DNA of 64,000 nt from Epiperipatus broadwayi (GCA_028023455.1 JAQFVV010000279.1:620001-684000), one strand, 5' to 3'; counted from the first letter of the stretch, positions 22,373-36,105 are shown. Made by a program: numbers and translations. Notes: generated from the sequence alone by a model not told the origin.

Positions 22373-25160
22373 AAACATGAAAGATGGGCATTTAAAACAC
22401 TAATACATTTAAAATCATTTGTATATAATGAGTGTAGGAAGCAAAATAGTTCTTAAATAAATAATTGACAATTATACAGTCAGATTTAATTAATTAAGGA
22501 AATTGGTTTGTGAAGGATGTGCCATCATGGCAGAGAGCATTTCAGGTTTGCTAAATAAATATATAAAATGATGAAGAAGGCAGTATGCTATTATAGATTA
22601 CAACAAAATAAATGAGGTCAGTTATGAACCTCTGGGTGGCTTTGCTAAAGGAAATTCCTGATATGTACAGGTAGATAAGAGAAATGTTTGCCCTCCAGCC
22701 AAAGCATGTTTTTGAATAATAATAAAATATTTTTGATGTGCTGAACTTCCCATACACATCTTAAATGGCAATGCCTGAAAATGGATCTCTTGGTATGAAC
22801 TACGTTTACTTTGAGGGAGTGTGAAAGGTTGGACTGGTCAGTTAAATTTCTGAAGGTCCTAAGAGGTAATTAACAAAATAATAAATGAATAGTTGTAGCT
22901 ATAAGTAAATAATACCTTGGATGCATATAGATAGATAGTGTATCACTAACAAAATTAATAACTTAATTTCTAATTAAACTATCTCCCTGCCATAATGGAA
23001 TGTCCCAAAAACCTTTGGCCTTTACTAAATGGATCATAATTTACAATACAAAAGGACAGCAAGAATTAAATCTAAAATATAAATTGCTTTCCACACTTCC
23101 AAATATTTCATTTATTAATAAGTTATTAAATAGCTCATCATTGAAGATTGCAAAATGAATCAGTCTTTTAATTAACATAAACAAACTGGGTATTAAATAT
23201 CGAATTCACTTCTAGTGAATTTTAAACATATATCATAATAAATTGTAAATCATAATTTTAATATTTTCTGACAATTAAAATATGTGTATGAAATATATAC
23301 TGATAAAATTCTATTATAAATTTTACTTAATTGATTTACTAAAATTCTTTATTCTTTCAGAAATAATTACAGGGCTATTTTAAATGGGAGGCAATAGTAA
23401 AATACTTTTAAAATAAATCATTCAAAAATAAATTTATATATGATATACAAAACTAAACAAGCTTTCTATTAATTAATTTTTGAGAAGTAAGTCTCCCGTA
23501 ATGATTTTGACTGAAAAAATAAGAGGGAAAGAATTTACAGTTAATAGCTCATTGAATTTTGTACTTGGAAATTTCAGTAAATCAAATATTCTAAATAAAC
23601 CAAAAAAAAGTAATTTAATTTGCCGCATCAAAATAATATAAGATTTTATAAGAATTGATATTTTAAATTTAATAAAATTAAAAGAAGCATTTTCAACCAA
23701 GCCATATAAACCACACGCAGATATATAAATTACTATTGATTTGGAAAACAAGTAAAATGGAATCAATGGCTTGTGGCAAAATGGATGTTACCTCAGAATC
23801 AATCAGTAGGCATTCCATGGCTTGAAACAGGCAATTAATACAGTCAGATCATTTCAGACTTCCTCGACACAGACAATCTCTGGCTAGATGTTTAAAGCAA
23901 TGGAAAGGCATGGTTGGGCTGGTGGGACAGAGCTCCGGAAAACAAGGGTCAATCTTTTTAGCCAGTCATTTTTTTATCATGATGTACTGTATCTAAACTA
24001 CACTCTTCAGTGAACCGTTCTCAATAAAACTCAATAATTAATTAATTCCTCCTTATCAAATTTTTCACTATTTATATGTTCTGGTCTTTATCTATAGGAT
24101 TGAATCTACAGTGACAACTGCCAATTGCAATCACTCTAAATGTTTTTTCTGAGGTTGGTGCCTGCTTTGGAGGGAAATCTATAAATCTGCATGAACATGC
24201 ACCAAGGGATAATTTGCTAATTAAAAACAAACAACAACAAGCATATTAAGTTTTATCAATCATTGTACTAACAAAATCTATTTAATTAAGGTTTAGATTA
24301 ACAAAAATGTAGATTTTATTCAAAAAAATTTTAGGAATTTGGTACAATGACTTTCAAACTGATATTTGACATAAACTTAAATAAAAATTTACAAAATATT
24401 ATTGATCCTTTAATGTACATTTGTCAAAAGATAAATAAAAAATGTTACCAACTGATTAATTTAAGAAAAATGAACTTTAATGAAGAATTTAAAATATTTG
24501 TAACATTTTATAGTTATCTAGAATTCAATTACATATAAATGCCATTTAATAAAATAAACATAGTATACATTTTTACAAATATAAAATAATAAACTAATAT
24601 AAAAAGGTTAGTTTTAATTATAAAATAAAATTAATGAAATATAAAAAAATATAATATTGCTTAAAATATACTACCACCTAATATGAGGTGGGTGTCAGTT
24701 AATAAGGATTGGGTTCAAACACAGACTAGTGCTGATGACTTTGGCTCTAGGTGAAGCAGAAATATGTACTATATTTCCAGCTTCATATTCCTTCCCTTGG
24801 GGAAAAAAACAAAAAAAAAACATTTTACTTGGGTGTCCAGTGACAATAGAGGCTGACCAAGGGTTTGCTGACCAAGGTTTATTATATTATTATTGGAATG
24901 GTAACTGTATTGAGATCTGCAAGCCTTTAGTTTCTTCTAAATTTATTACTCTGCTGATATTACAATTTTTAAACTATCATCTGATTAAATGATTTATTTT
25001 CTTAGCAATTCTTTCTTATTTTCCTTATTCTACTAACTTTAGTCTTCTTACTTCATTAGTTACTATTAAATAATTGTCCTTAGACAAGATTTATATATCA
25101 ACAGTCCAGTAATGTAATCAATATGTATTTCAATAATATGGTGTCATACACAAAGGGTCT
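22370..25160. other. Unassigned AT-rich region
   Basis: No domain, long ORF, tandem array or inverted repeat recognised. The part at about 23780-24210 is less AT-rich than its surroundings but has no readable protein motif. An A-tract ends a short frame near 24810. Confidence 0.5.
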
Positions 25161-25169
25161 CACATTTTG

Positions 25170-26620
25170 AAAATCATTTAGCTTCCCCTGGATCTGGAGG
25201 TATTTCATGATATGGTTTTAAATGGGCAGTATTAAAAGTCTCTTTTTGTTCATTAAACATTTCATTGCTTATTCCATCATCAGCTAGGATGAAGACACTA
25301 TTTTTATGTTTCTGATGTTTTACTTTGTGTTTTTTCTCTTCTTCCTTGCTCTGCTGTTTATCCTGTTCTTATCTCGATCTTTCACATTATTGTGTACTAT
25401 TTTTCTGATTATTTCTGAAAACAGTTTCTCTCTTTCTTTAATCACTTCCAAATCACTATTTAATTCTTGTATATTATCTTTTGCAACATCATTTTTCAAT
25501 GTTTCTAATGAAATTTCATTTTTATTTGAATTTCCTATTACCTTATCATTTATTTTGGGAATTTCTGAGATGGGTTTATCTTCTAACACACTTATTTTGT
25601 ATTTCTTTTTATTTACTTCAGTATCTATAGACCTCTCAAAGTTCTCAACTATTTTTTGTTGTTCAAAAAGTTCTGGCACGATTTCTACATAAGATTTCAC
25701 ATTTTCCATGACTTCTGTATAGATTTTAGTGTCTATTGTAGTCCTTGAATAGATTTTTAATTTTTTTGGTATCTCCATATTGATATTATAATTATCACTA
25801 TTTACAGCATTAATTTTAGACTCTGCCATGATCTCAACCTTGATTTTAGACTCTTTCACAATTTTTAAATCAATTTTAGATTTTATTAAATCAGCTTGCA
25901 ACTCATAAGCAGTCTTTGCATCCATTTTAAATTATCTTACTGTGTATGATACTATTTCAGTCTCAGATTCTGTATATACTGCTTCTTTTTTTGCAATTTT
26001 AGACATATATTCCACAATTAGAAGTTTTCCTGAAGGTGGACTGACAACTTCAATATCATCCTTTGTAATTTCAATTTCTTTCTTTTTAACACTTTCAAAT
26101 TTTGCTTCATCAGTATTGGATATTCAACTGGTGATTCCTTTAAAATATCTTTGGTTGGAAATTTTAAAGTTTCTTCAATTTGCTTTAATTCAACAATATT
26201 CTATGACTACTTTTCTGTTTTAACATGTTCCTGCACTAAATTATTTTTTTCAATCATTTCTGACATCTCAATTCTTTTTGTAGTACTTCCCCACTTCTTT
26301 TTCATTGCTTGTAGAACATGGGTGTTGTCCTCTCTGCATTCTTTTAAACTTTTGTGGATTGCCATCATTATTTCTGTGCATCCCTTTGGATTTGAACCAT
26401 CATACTATGGAGTAAGGCGATCAGGTTATTATTTTGATCAGTATAGGATCTTGTTTGAACTCATGGATAAGGGGAAATGGATCCTTTACCATGACCTCTG
26501 AAATTTGTTCCATGTTTTCTTCTTTCACTGAGATTCTAGCATTAACATATTCACTTTCCTTTTCTTCTAGGCTATTATCCATTTGGATTTCAAAAAGTTT
26601 GATACAATAATGGTAATATT
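25170..26620 (-). pseudogene. Decayed retroelement: coiled-coil gag-like part and Pol-like C-terminus
   Basis: Minus strand. A 201-aa open frame (25320-25925) is Lys/Glu/Ile-rich and lacks known motifs. Upstream, broken frames at about 26150-26600 read charged helical sequence such as SLKECREDNTHVLQAMKKKW. Just downstream, in another frame, is ETFNTAHLKPYHEIPPDPGE before a stop; LKPYH near a C-terminus is typical of gypsy Pol tails. The order gag-like then Pol tail, with frame breaks and no RT or integrase between, suggests an LTR element that lost most of pol. No LTR pair was found. Confidence 0.4.
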
Positions 26621-26639
26621 CCTGGTCTTAGAATTCAAA

Positions 26640-27240
26640 GTTATTTTACTAGAACTATGGCTCACTGAAACTTTAATACAATCTTGAATGACTAGAATGT
26701 AAACATATTTTTATCTTGGAATTTATATAATCACTAATTTGAGCATTTGCTTTCCTTACTCTGTCCATTCTTTTCATCATGCTTTACTGACTGTGTCCTT
26801 TCTGTCCTAAACTACTAAGTTTCTGTCTGTTTTAAGCCAGATATTTAAATAATTGTTTCAAACTTCAACAACAACAAAAAAAACTACTTTTTTTTATCAT
26901 GAGAATGACTGATTTATTTCTTGATTCTAAATGGTCACCCTTGGTCACTCCTTGCCTCTGAAATGGATTTAAAAAAATCATTATTTTCAAAATTTAATAC
27001 ATAATTTTGTTGCGATGAATATTACATTGCTTACAATTTTATTACATATTACACCGGTTATAAATTTTTTACTCTCCAAATCTCATGTATATATAAAAAA
27101 AAAATTGTTGCCAAGAATTACCATGGTTCTTTATTTATTTATTTTTGAACTTGATAACAAATTTCTAATGGTAATACGTACTCTCTTCCCTACACCAGAG
27201 TGCCAGTTATCAAGGTCAGCACTAATATAACATGTACAGA
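26640..27240. other. AT-rich stretch, nothing recognised
   Basis: No coding or structural signal apart from short A and T tracts. Confidence 0.5.
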
Positions 27241-27386
27241 TAGCTCATAGATAGCTCTACTATATAACAGTAATATATATATATCAATTGTTAACACAGT
27301 GTGCCCATATGAATAGCTCATAGATAGCTCTACTATATAACAGTAATATATATATATCAATTGTTAACACAGTGTGCCCATATGAA
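27241..27386. repeat. Exact 73-bp tandem duplication
   Basis: Two adjacent copies beginning TAGCTCATAGATAGCTC, with the second starting at 27314. They look identical by eye, which indicates a very recent duplication. Each contains a short AT run and CAATTGTTAACACAG. Confidence 0.9.
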
Positions 27387-27583
27387 TAAACATTAAATAC
27401 ATCTTGTGACAACCTTTTATACATAAGAAATATGGATGTAGTACATGGGCTTTAACATTTTTTTTCAAACACATGAAAACACAAAACAAATTCATGTGTG
27501 CATATAAAACCAGATACAAAAAATATATATATATATATGGCTGGAATATATGGGTTTCAAAAAAAAAAAAAAAAAAAACTTTA

Positions 27584-27621
27584 ACGAAATATATATATAT
27601 ATATATATATATATATTTCGT
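27584..27621. repeat. AT-cored palindrome
   Basis: ACGAAAT, then (AT)n, then ATTTCGT: a perfect palindrome about 38 bp long that could extrude as a cruciform. Preceded by an A tract. Confidence 0.8.
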
Positions 27622-28556
27622 GAAATATATATTTTATATATATATGGTTGAAAAACCAGGTACCACAGCTAGCAAAACTTTTACATTTACAGTTATAATC
27701 TTTGCATTTAAAAGAAAACTTTTCACAAAACATTTTATGGTTGTAAAACACAGTCTTTGATTTTGGTTTTTGACTCTCACATGAAATAAACTTTACATCA
27801 CTTTGACCTCACTTTATGATTATCCTACATAGTTTGAGTTTGGTATAAATGTAACATTTATATATTGGGAAAAAGTTTTCAAGCTTTTATGCTTGAGATA
27901 TAATACAACTTTTTCACACACATGGGTTTCCAAGAAAATATATAGCAATGCAATACATATAAAACTTTCAAACACATCTGTTTTTATCATGACACATACA
28001 CACCTATGTACATATATACGCAGTGCTACCATATACAAGTACATAGATTTTACACACACATACATCTATACACCTTACATAATACTATACACTATTGGAA
28101 AAGAGAAAAAAACTTTGGAGAAAAATTTGAAAAAAAAATCCATACACGTGTCAAATTCTTTATACTTTGCTTCAAAAAAATCACAACATTATATACTCAA
28201 TTAACAAGAAAAAAAATTTTCTGTACAAATATTTCTGTTCTTAGCAAACATGGGTGAAAAGTAGAAAAAAAAAATTTCTACATAACAAAACTTTGGAAGT
28301 AAAAAAAAACTTACATACACATTAATATAGTAATTCAAACTACTTTCATATTTTATACAATCTATTTAACCATATGAGTTTTCATTTTTAATTAATCTGT
28401 TTATCAAAAAAAAGTAAAAAAAAAAAATTACAGACTATAGATGGCAAACATGGTATTCCTCTTTAATATATTAACAAAACAGTATTTGATTTTATAAAAT
28501 CAATATGACAAAATTAAATCATTTTATATTCTGGAAAATTATGTATATATTAAATT
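27622..28556. other. AT-rich stretch, nothing recognised
   Basis: Short ACAC and A-tract runs. No feature I can support. Confidence 0.5.
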
Positions 28557-28995
28557 ATTATGTTATATATAGAGTAAGTTAAAAACAAACTCTTAACAAG
28601 CTTCAAAAATACCCTCAACCTCAGACCACAGTTTCTGCATCTAGCATCATCAGTGAGGTGTTAGGGAATAAAAATACTAGAACTAGTCTAGCATTTTATC
28701 AATGTCTAACTATTGAGAAGAAAATCTGAAACTTTCAGACATTTAAATGTCCAAAAATCCAGCTATCTAACTCAAATAGCAGTATGGGACTGAAACAAAT
28801 TCAGATACATCATATATTAATAGCTCTAGCAGTATAAAATTGCCAAATCATTAATAGCAAAAAACTAAAATTAAATTGATAAAAAATCAAGTCAGATGAC
28901 CTAATTTTAATAAAGCTCGTATTTACAAATGTTATATATAGAATAAGTTAAAAACAAACTCTTAACAAGCTTCAAAAATACCCTCAACCTGAGAC
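28557..28995 (-). mobile_element. Retrozyme-like monomer with repeated end (369-bp unit)
   Basis: Two direct repeats of about 65 bp (28557-28623 and 28928-28992) share AAGCTTCAAAAATACCCTCA and neighbouring sequence, offset by 369 bp. On the minus strand the repeat is the segment that directly follows the predicted hammerhead cleavage site at 28624/28623. The downstream copy is preceded by a complete ribozyme; the upstream copy keeps only GTC and a decayed remnant. This is what remains of a dimer or concatemer of a 369-nt ribozyme-processed RNA, as in PLE pseudo-LTRs and retrozymes. No ORF. Confidence 0.7.
28612..28666 (-). ncRNA. Type I hammerhead ribozyme
   Basis: Minus strand, 5' to 3': outer CCC, loop TAAC, stem I ACCTCA, core CTGATGA, stem II TGC-TAGAT-GCA, GAAAC, loop TGTG, cleavage triplet GTC, stem I TGAGGT, loop TGA, outer GGG. 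All conserved core residues and four helices are present. The internal loop in stem I could contact the stem II loop, as in natural fast hammerheads. Predicted cleavage is between 28624 and 28623. Confidence 0.87.
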
Positions 28996-31900
28996 TGGGA
29001 AACCAGATGCATAGGATTAAGGAAAAAAGCTAGAGTATTATTCTTAACATATCTCAAAATCATGGCACAGTGTGAAGAGGTATGACATTTACCTGCCTAA
29101 TATCCTCTAGTACAGGGATGATATTAAAGCTATTTCTTCAGCTTTATTAGAACATCAAATATTTAAAGAAATATAAACACTGTCCAAATAAAATGTGTAT
29201 CAGTCATAGGGCTTTGTTAACTATGCTGATATTCACATAAAAACTCAATATTATTTCCATTTCTTATAGCATTCTATTTCTTAAAAACATCATCTTGGTT
29301 TCCTGTTCACTAAGTACTTCCAAGCCACTATCTCAACATTATTTCTCTAGATTTTCCACATCTTACATTGATAAATAACTATCTGCATTTACAAAAACAA
29401 TAAATAAAATTCATTAATAGTTAAACAATCTAGCTGTTCCACAAGAAAAGTCTGTTTACTTCATTATTCTATATGTCTAATCATATACAATCTACTTAGA
29501 CAAGATTTGAATATTCGAAAACATGAAAATTTTAATATGTTGGATTATATCACTAATAAAAAAAAATAAAAAAAGAAATTGCCGTATGCATATTTTCAAA
29601 TCAATCCTATCTCATAATGTTTTTTAAAATGTTGTATGTAATGCAATACATATAAGTAAAAACACTTTTACACTTCATTCTTCCACTTTATGGATGATCT
29701 AAAAAAAACAAAAAAAAATATACATTATAAATTATCAATAGTTATTATTATTACCAATAACCTTTATCTGGTTATCGTGTTCAGTAGGCTTCCTTTATCC
29801 ACTTGAGCATTGCAGATATTAAAAAAAAAAATTCACACCCATACACTTTATATTAAAATATTTTTAGCTAAATTATTAGATTGTTATATTATAAAATTTT
29901 AATATTAATAAATTAATGTTTTTATGTTTTTCCTAATCTTATATAAAAATTTAGATTTAAACTAGGTTAACAAAATAAAAGGAATCAAAACTATAATTAC
30001 ATATTTTCTTGACAATAGTTCCTGATAAGTCCAAACTGCTTATTATTTTCTCTAGAGTTTTCAAAATGTTCTCCTCAAAGCATGCTAAAGTTTAAAATAA
30101 AATAATTATTAATCCATTTAATAAAATTTATAGAAAATAATCCTTGGTTTTAGTATTTAAGATGATAATTATTAAATCATAATATTAATTAATCCTGTGA
30201 CGCTTCTTAATCTTCTTTACCAATATTTTCTGCGTATCAGATGCATCAATACATCTAATTTAACTTTAAAAATATTTGATAAACTTTTAAGTACTATTTG
30301 TATTTCCATGGATCCATCTCTTATTCAACTATATGTTCACTTTTTTATATAAGTTTCCTTCTTGATACATTTAAACTTTCGTTTGTTTTTTTATATATCA
30401 TTTTAAGAAATAAAAAAAATGTTACCTTCAGAAAGGATATAACATTTTACTCCTTTGAATATCATATTATATAACATAATTCATGAAATATAATTGTCTT
30501 ATTACTATTTAAAAACAAATCTTGGATAAACTTATAAATAATACGTTTCAATACATTTTTTTTTTTTTTTAGACTCCGTATAATGTCCGAGCTGTGGTTT
30601 TTATGTACCAGAACAGTTCTCCGGTGAAGTATTAATAAAGCTGTATCAATAAATATTTCAAACATTTTTACAGTATTACAATTTATATCCATTTTATTTC
30701 ATATCATATATTATCGGGAAGTGAGGATGCACGAGAGCAAGGTTAGATTATGGCATATATCCATCCTTTATTGTGAAGCTTAGGTTAAATTTTTAGATAA
30801 AATATGACTGATAAAGGAACTTAAAAAAATTTAACAAAGCATGTTAAATGAAATTATTAAAATATTTTTTTTGTTTACACTCTCTTTTTTGCAAGTTACT
30901 TAAAAAAATTATCAATTTTTTTTTTTTCAAATAAATTATGAGAGAGTGCTAAAATTGACTAAAATAATAATTTTAAATACTATCTCTTTGATAGCTATAA
31001 TTTATCTTTCTCCAGTTTCAATACATTATTAAGCTCCCCTGATAACTTAGTTAGGACAACATTTATAGTCTGTACGAATACCTATTCCTATTGGTTAATT
31101 CTTACTTTAGCTTGAGAACAAATTTACATGTTTTTAGTTTATAGTAGAATTAAATTCCAAAATTAGAAATTATGACATAATAAAATTTAAAAATATTATT
31201 TAAAATTTTACTTTTAAATAAATTATTATTTTATTAAAACTATTTAAACATTTAAAATAACTTTTAAAATAACCTTAATAACTTATTCCATTTATCAATT
31301 TTTATTTAAACAAAATATTTAATTTTTATATTATGAATGTATTAGTCTTTATTATATCATTTAAGCATTACATACGATAGTTAACCTAATGTTTAATACT
31401 ATTTACTTTTAGGATAGGCAATAATTCTATCCAATTCTATAATATAACTTTTAAAATATTTTAAACTTTATTATTAACTCAAACAAGTGTGTGTATGAAC
31501 GTATGTAATATACAAGTCACATGATTAATAACTTTGACAGACAATTTTTAATCTATTTCTCTGCCTATATTTATAAAATTGATACACTTATTATATTATA
31601 TAAAATAATTATAAAAAATTTTGGAGAACATTTTAGAAAATATAGAATTAGATATAATTTTCACCATCACAAAGTTTATTTTAAAAATATACTATATTAA
31701 TTTTGACTATTTAAATATGATTACAAATCTAAATATAGCATTTATTAAATTATATGTTTTACACTATTAAAATCGGATTTATTAAATATACTTTTAATTT
31801 TTATAGCTGTGTTATTTAATATGGCCAGCTTTTACAACCATATGAAACAATATTTAAAGCTTTATATAACTATTTTTTTAAATAATTTGCTATATTTTTA

Positions 31901-34065
31901 TATAACACATATTTTCTTTAGCTTTAAATTGTACTTTAAATATATAATTGACTTAATACAATTACCATATTAAAAGAACATATACTAAATTTAAAATTTT
32001 TAGTAATTGACTGTTATAAACTATTACTGACCTATAGAAAAGGGCACAAGATATATACTATTAACAATAAATAGTAAAAAAAAAAAAATAAAGTCATTAT
32101 TCTTTTAACTTGAGAAAAAAAATATACTCTCTTGCAAAGTTCATTTTCAAGCTTAATAAATGATCCGGAGATGAATTCCAAAATGAGTGTGTGTTTAAAT
32201 ATGAATATGAAACATAAAATAAGTTCTTGTAGGACAAAACAGTTAGAATTCACAATTAATTTAGTAAACATCCAATGTTCTTTAGCCATAAGCTAATAGA
32301 GTTTACTTATATATCACACATAACGATAAATATTTATAATAATAAATATGTGGAAAGACAGTTTCAGCTATTAATTGGTATATTCTGTTATTTATTTTTA
32401 AGCACATCTAGGGTATTTAGTTCAAATGATAACTTAACATATTTTTCTGCAGAAAATATTCACTTTCATAATTTATAGATTGGTATTTGCATTATTAACT
32501 TTAATAAGTTGCTGATAATTGTTTAAATGCAATTTGTATTTCCTTAAACATTAACACATATATCCGTATATCAAAGCGTACAAAATATGTAATATTACAG
32601 TCCTTCTATTTGATTTAGACATTTATATTTGGGAAGTAGTAGTAATTAATTATTCTGGGTAAGTCATATCTTTATTTTTTTAATAAAACACATTATTTTA
32701 TAAGCATAAAATAAGATATAAAGATTGCATTTTGCAATAAATATTAAATATCAAACACATAATCAAGTACACATATCCTTTTAAATTTTAACTTCACTTT
32801 TGTATATGTAAAATATAAGTTAAACCGAGAGCTTAGCAAGGTAAATTTTGTTAAAAAAGCCTGCATATACTTCCTGATGACAAAACATTATAAACATCAC
32901 ACATGGACTTAAAAATTATAAAGTTCTTTTAATTTGATATTCTTTTTAACTGAGATAAATAAAAGTAAATGAAATAATGTAAGTATAACATTATAAAAGC
33001 ACATCTTTAAACAAAATGAAAGTGTTAATTTAGATGTTTTAATTAGACAAAAGAGGCAATACTGATACCTTAATATTTATTCTGGCATTCTCCAATAAAG
33101 ATTAAATGTCTGGAGTTTCAATAATGAGCTTTATGAAAAGGCTGTTTTGAAGTTTTACTTTAAACTGTTTTGGAAGAGATATAATTGATAGCAGCAGAAA
33201 AAAAAAGTACACTTGTTGAAATTACAAAAGGTAATGTTTATTTTTTTATTACTATTATTAGCTATCAGTTAAAAAAAATATCCCGCACCAATCAAAAAAA
33301 AAGTCACCTGATCATACGAAGCTTAACTCCCACATTCCTTTTTTTTTCATTCAATCAATGAATTAATATTCAAAAAAAAACTTTTCTAAAAACAATTATC
33401 TTGACCTTCACAATGAAGTCGAGTCTAATAAAACAAAAAAATAGCTTTTTACAAACTTAAAACAAATGAATATCAATTAGCTATTAAATAAAATGTTTTA
33501 TAATATTATTTAAGTTGGTCAAATAATGTACTAATTCAAATATGCATTAATCATGAAAGAAGATATATTTTTTGCAAAATTATTAAAGATAATTACTGTA
33601 ATTTAAATGTTTTCTTATAAGTGTAATATGGTTTCTTGCAATAGAATATGAAATGAAAATGAGATAATGACAACATTCATACACATATACACTGCTATAT
33701 GAATATTAAACTATTTTAACCAAAACATACCTAATATGTCTATGGGTTATGACTGACTATAATATTAGTACGTAAATGAGTGTCAATGAATAATAAATCA
33801 GAAAAACATTTAACAAACACCAACACTAACTTATAAATAAATAAAACAAACGTTGCATCAATCCAACTACTATCATAACATTTTCTGTAATAATCCACCT
33901 CCTTCCTTGTATTAAACACTTTCAAAATATAACAATAACATTAAATGCTTGAAAAATTCTTAACCAAAATGCACAGTTGGCCCACATATGAATTTTTGAA
34001 CCAGTAATAGAAAAATTTTAAAATTTTAAGGCAATTTTATTTTTTTAGTACAATGCATTATTCAT
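28996..34065. other. Unassigned AT-rich region
   Basis: About 5 kb with homopolymer runs and many stop codons in all frames. No coding motif, tandem repeat or ribozyme core was found. A CTGATGA at 32872 lacks the rest of a hammerhead. Confidence 0.5.
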
Positions 34066-34552
34066 AAGCCTGTGTATTTCATCTATTACATATTAGAGAT
34101 GTCTGCCTATCCCTAGTATATGTATTTAATGGATTGTCCTGTACATAAGGGGTCATATTGACCTTTAGGTCAACATGGGTGTGACAACAATTTTGGCCTA
34201 AGGGTGGATTTTGAGCATTACACCATCAGATTTTCAATTGGATTGACAGTTGAAGAGTTGGAGTGTGGAGTACATTAAAGTATGTCCATTAAAGTAGGAG
34301 GATTTTCTATATTAATATATATCTGAGCACTTGTAGCATATATGTGTAGGGATGGTAATCTGGACCAACTGATGATTGCTGGTTAGCATGAAATATGTAT
34401 ATTGGTGATTATTTATCTTTTCGATATATGTGTGTTCAGGTGTATCAGTGTTATGAGATAGTGTGGAGAGTGGTGGGTCATGTTAAATTATGTGATCATA
34501 CCCTGTCTATTACATATATAGACACAGGTATTAAGCCTGTGTATTTCATCTA
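34066..34552 (+). mobile_element. Retrozyme-like insertion flanked by 20-bp direct repeats
   Basis: A 447-bp segment of higher GC content than its surroundings lies between exact copies of AAGCCTGTGTATTTCATCTA (34066-34085 and 34533-34552). CTATTACATAT is also repeated inside both ends. The segment carries a complete type I hammerhead ribozyme and no ORF. The 20-bp repeats look like a target site duplication, but a partial second unit is also possible. Confidence 0.65.
34356..34411 (+). ncRNA. Type I hammerhead ribozyme
   Basis: 5' to 3': outer TAATC, bulge TGG, stem I ACCAA, core CTGATGA, stem II TGC-TGGTTA-GCA flanked by a U-U position, GAAA, stem III ATA..TAT, cleavage triplet ATA, stem I TTGGT, outer GATTA. 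Stem I and the outer helix are both perfect 5-bp helices, which is unlikely by chance. Predicted cleavage after 34401. Confidence 0.78.
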
Positions 34553-35876
34553 AAAAGAAAATTAATAAATTCCAATTTATTTGTTTCAAAAGCTTCTCTA
34601 AAATATGAAGGAAATTGCCTTGTAAAAAATCAATGAATCAGCGCAGCTGAGCAAATACTACTATACCAAATCTAGAGATGTCATTTTTCTTTGGAACAGC
34701 TCATGGATAATTACATTTAAAATTACCAAGGTTGAAGCATTTACAAAAAGAGCAAATATAAAGAGACAATATTACAGAGTACGTACTTTCAAAAGTAAAT
34801 CAAAATCCCTGGTTTCAGTAATGTCAGAACAATCCAATTGAGAAATCATCAGCAAAATAATATTTATTTACTAATATACTATACATTAATGTAATGTGTC
34901 TCAAAAGGAGACAGGCAAGTAATAGGAAAATTATTAATATCTTCCAAGTGATTATCAAGAATGTGAATTACAGAAATGGGCATCTAAATAGCTAATAAAA
35001 GAAATTCTCAAAACAGAATCCACACATAATAAAAATAATAATTTAAAATTACAAAATATAGCATAAATTAAAAGATAATATATTTCACACATAAATAATT
35101 AGAAGAATATTTTAAATGATTATGATATAAGATAAATTTACACAAATGCTAACTTAAAATTGAGTGGAAATTTTATTAGAGATTAGAATTAGCCCTGGGA
35201 AGAATATAAAAGTATCTTGGTGTTGGAAAGTTCAATGAGTACTCAGTTGGGTGCAGGTAATATTGATTGAAGTTTTCAAATAGTATGTTCTTTAAATGGT
35301 GATGAGTGTGGAGGCAAACAGAAGAATCAGTCTTAATTTAGGCTTTTATGTCATAATTGGCAAAAACAGCTAGTAGATCAGGATTCACTTTAGAGTGGGT
35401 TTAGAAGTGCTTTCCTGAAGTTTGACTACTCATGGTGTAAAACTTGGCCATCTGGGAAAGTGAACATAATCAAACTTCATAGGCTATTCTTAGAGTCTGG
35501 TAGAAAGTTTCTTCAACAGATAGATGAATAAAGACTCCTCACAATGAGTCATGAAACCAAACAGAAATTTATTAAAATATGTGGTAATCTGTCAACTGAA
35601 TGTGACCCTCCATAAGAGAATAAAATAAGTACAAATAAGTAGACAAAATGAATTGCATTGTTACACCAAAAATAATCTAGATCAGGACACCTAGAATATC
35701 CCAAGTCTGAATACCAATAAGAATCAGAATAATCTACCCTAAATTTAGGTTTACTTGTATGCCACTTTTATCTCCCCATAATCTTTCCTTTTTTGAATTA
35801 TAAGTATTAGACCAGGACAAATCTCTATCTCATAATCAATCTTTATTAATAATTCTGCCCAGAGCTTAACTTAATA
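34553..35876. other. Unassigned AT-rich region
   Basis: The part at about 35170-35480 is less AT-rich, with no recognisable protein or repeat. Nothing else seen. Confidence 0.5.
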
Positions 35877-35896
35877 TATATATATATATATATATA

Positions 35897-35935
<39 letters not shown>

Positions 35936-35966
35936 TCAAATCATTATATATATATATATATATATA
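35877..35966. repeat. (AT)n tracts left of PLE palindrome
   Basis: Three AT runs separated by short interruptions. A matching run lies right of the palindrome at 36963-36987. Confidence 0.9.
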
Positions 35967-36105
35967 AAATTATAATTGAAATGATATTTTTAAATGGTTT
36001 ATAAACAATTCAAACAATCTTTAAATCCGCAGAAGTACTTTCGGTTACTTTCAAACCTGCCTCAACTGCTATTAAATTCAAAAACTAAAGCGGAAGCAAA
36101 CGTCA

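Noticed and set aside
24729-24992. 87-aa frame as a gene
   Set aside because: No motif, contains an A-tract-encoded Lys run, and lies in unassigned DNA.
22370-25160. Host exons in the less AT-rich stretch
   Set aside because: No frame with recognisable domain or convincing splice-site pairs was seen by eye.
32868-32900. CTGATGA as another hammerhead
   Set aside because: No GAAA, stem II or stem I partner nearby. The same applies to CTGATGA at 24732 and 47863 and CTGACGA-like sequence near 17550 on the minus strand.
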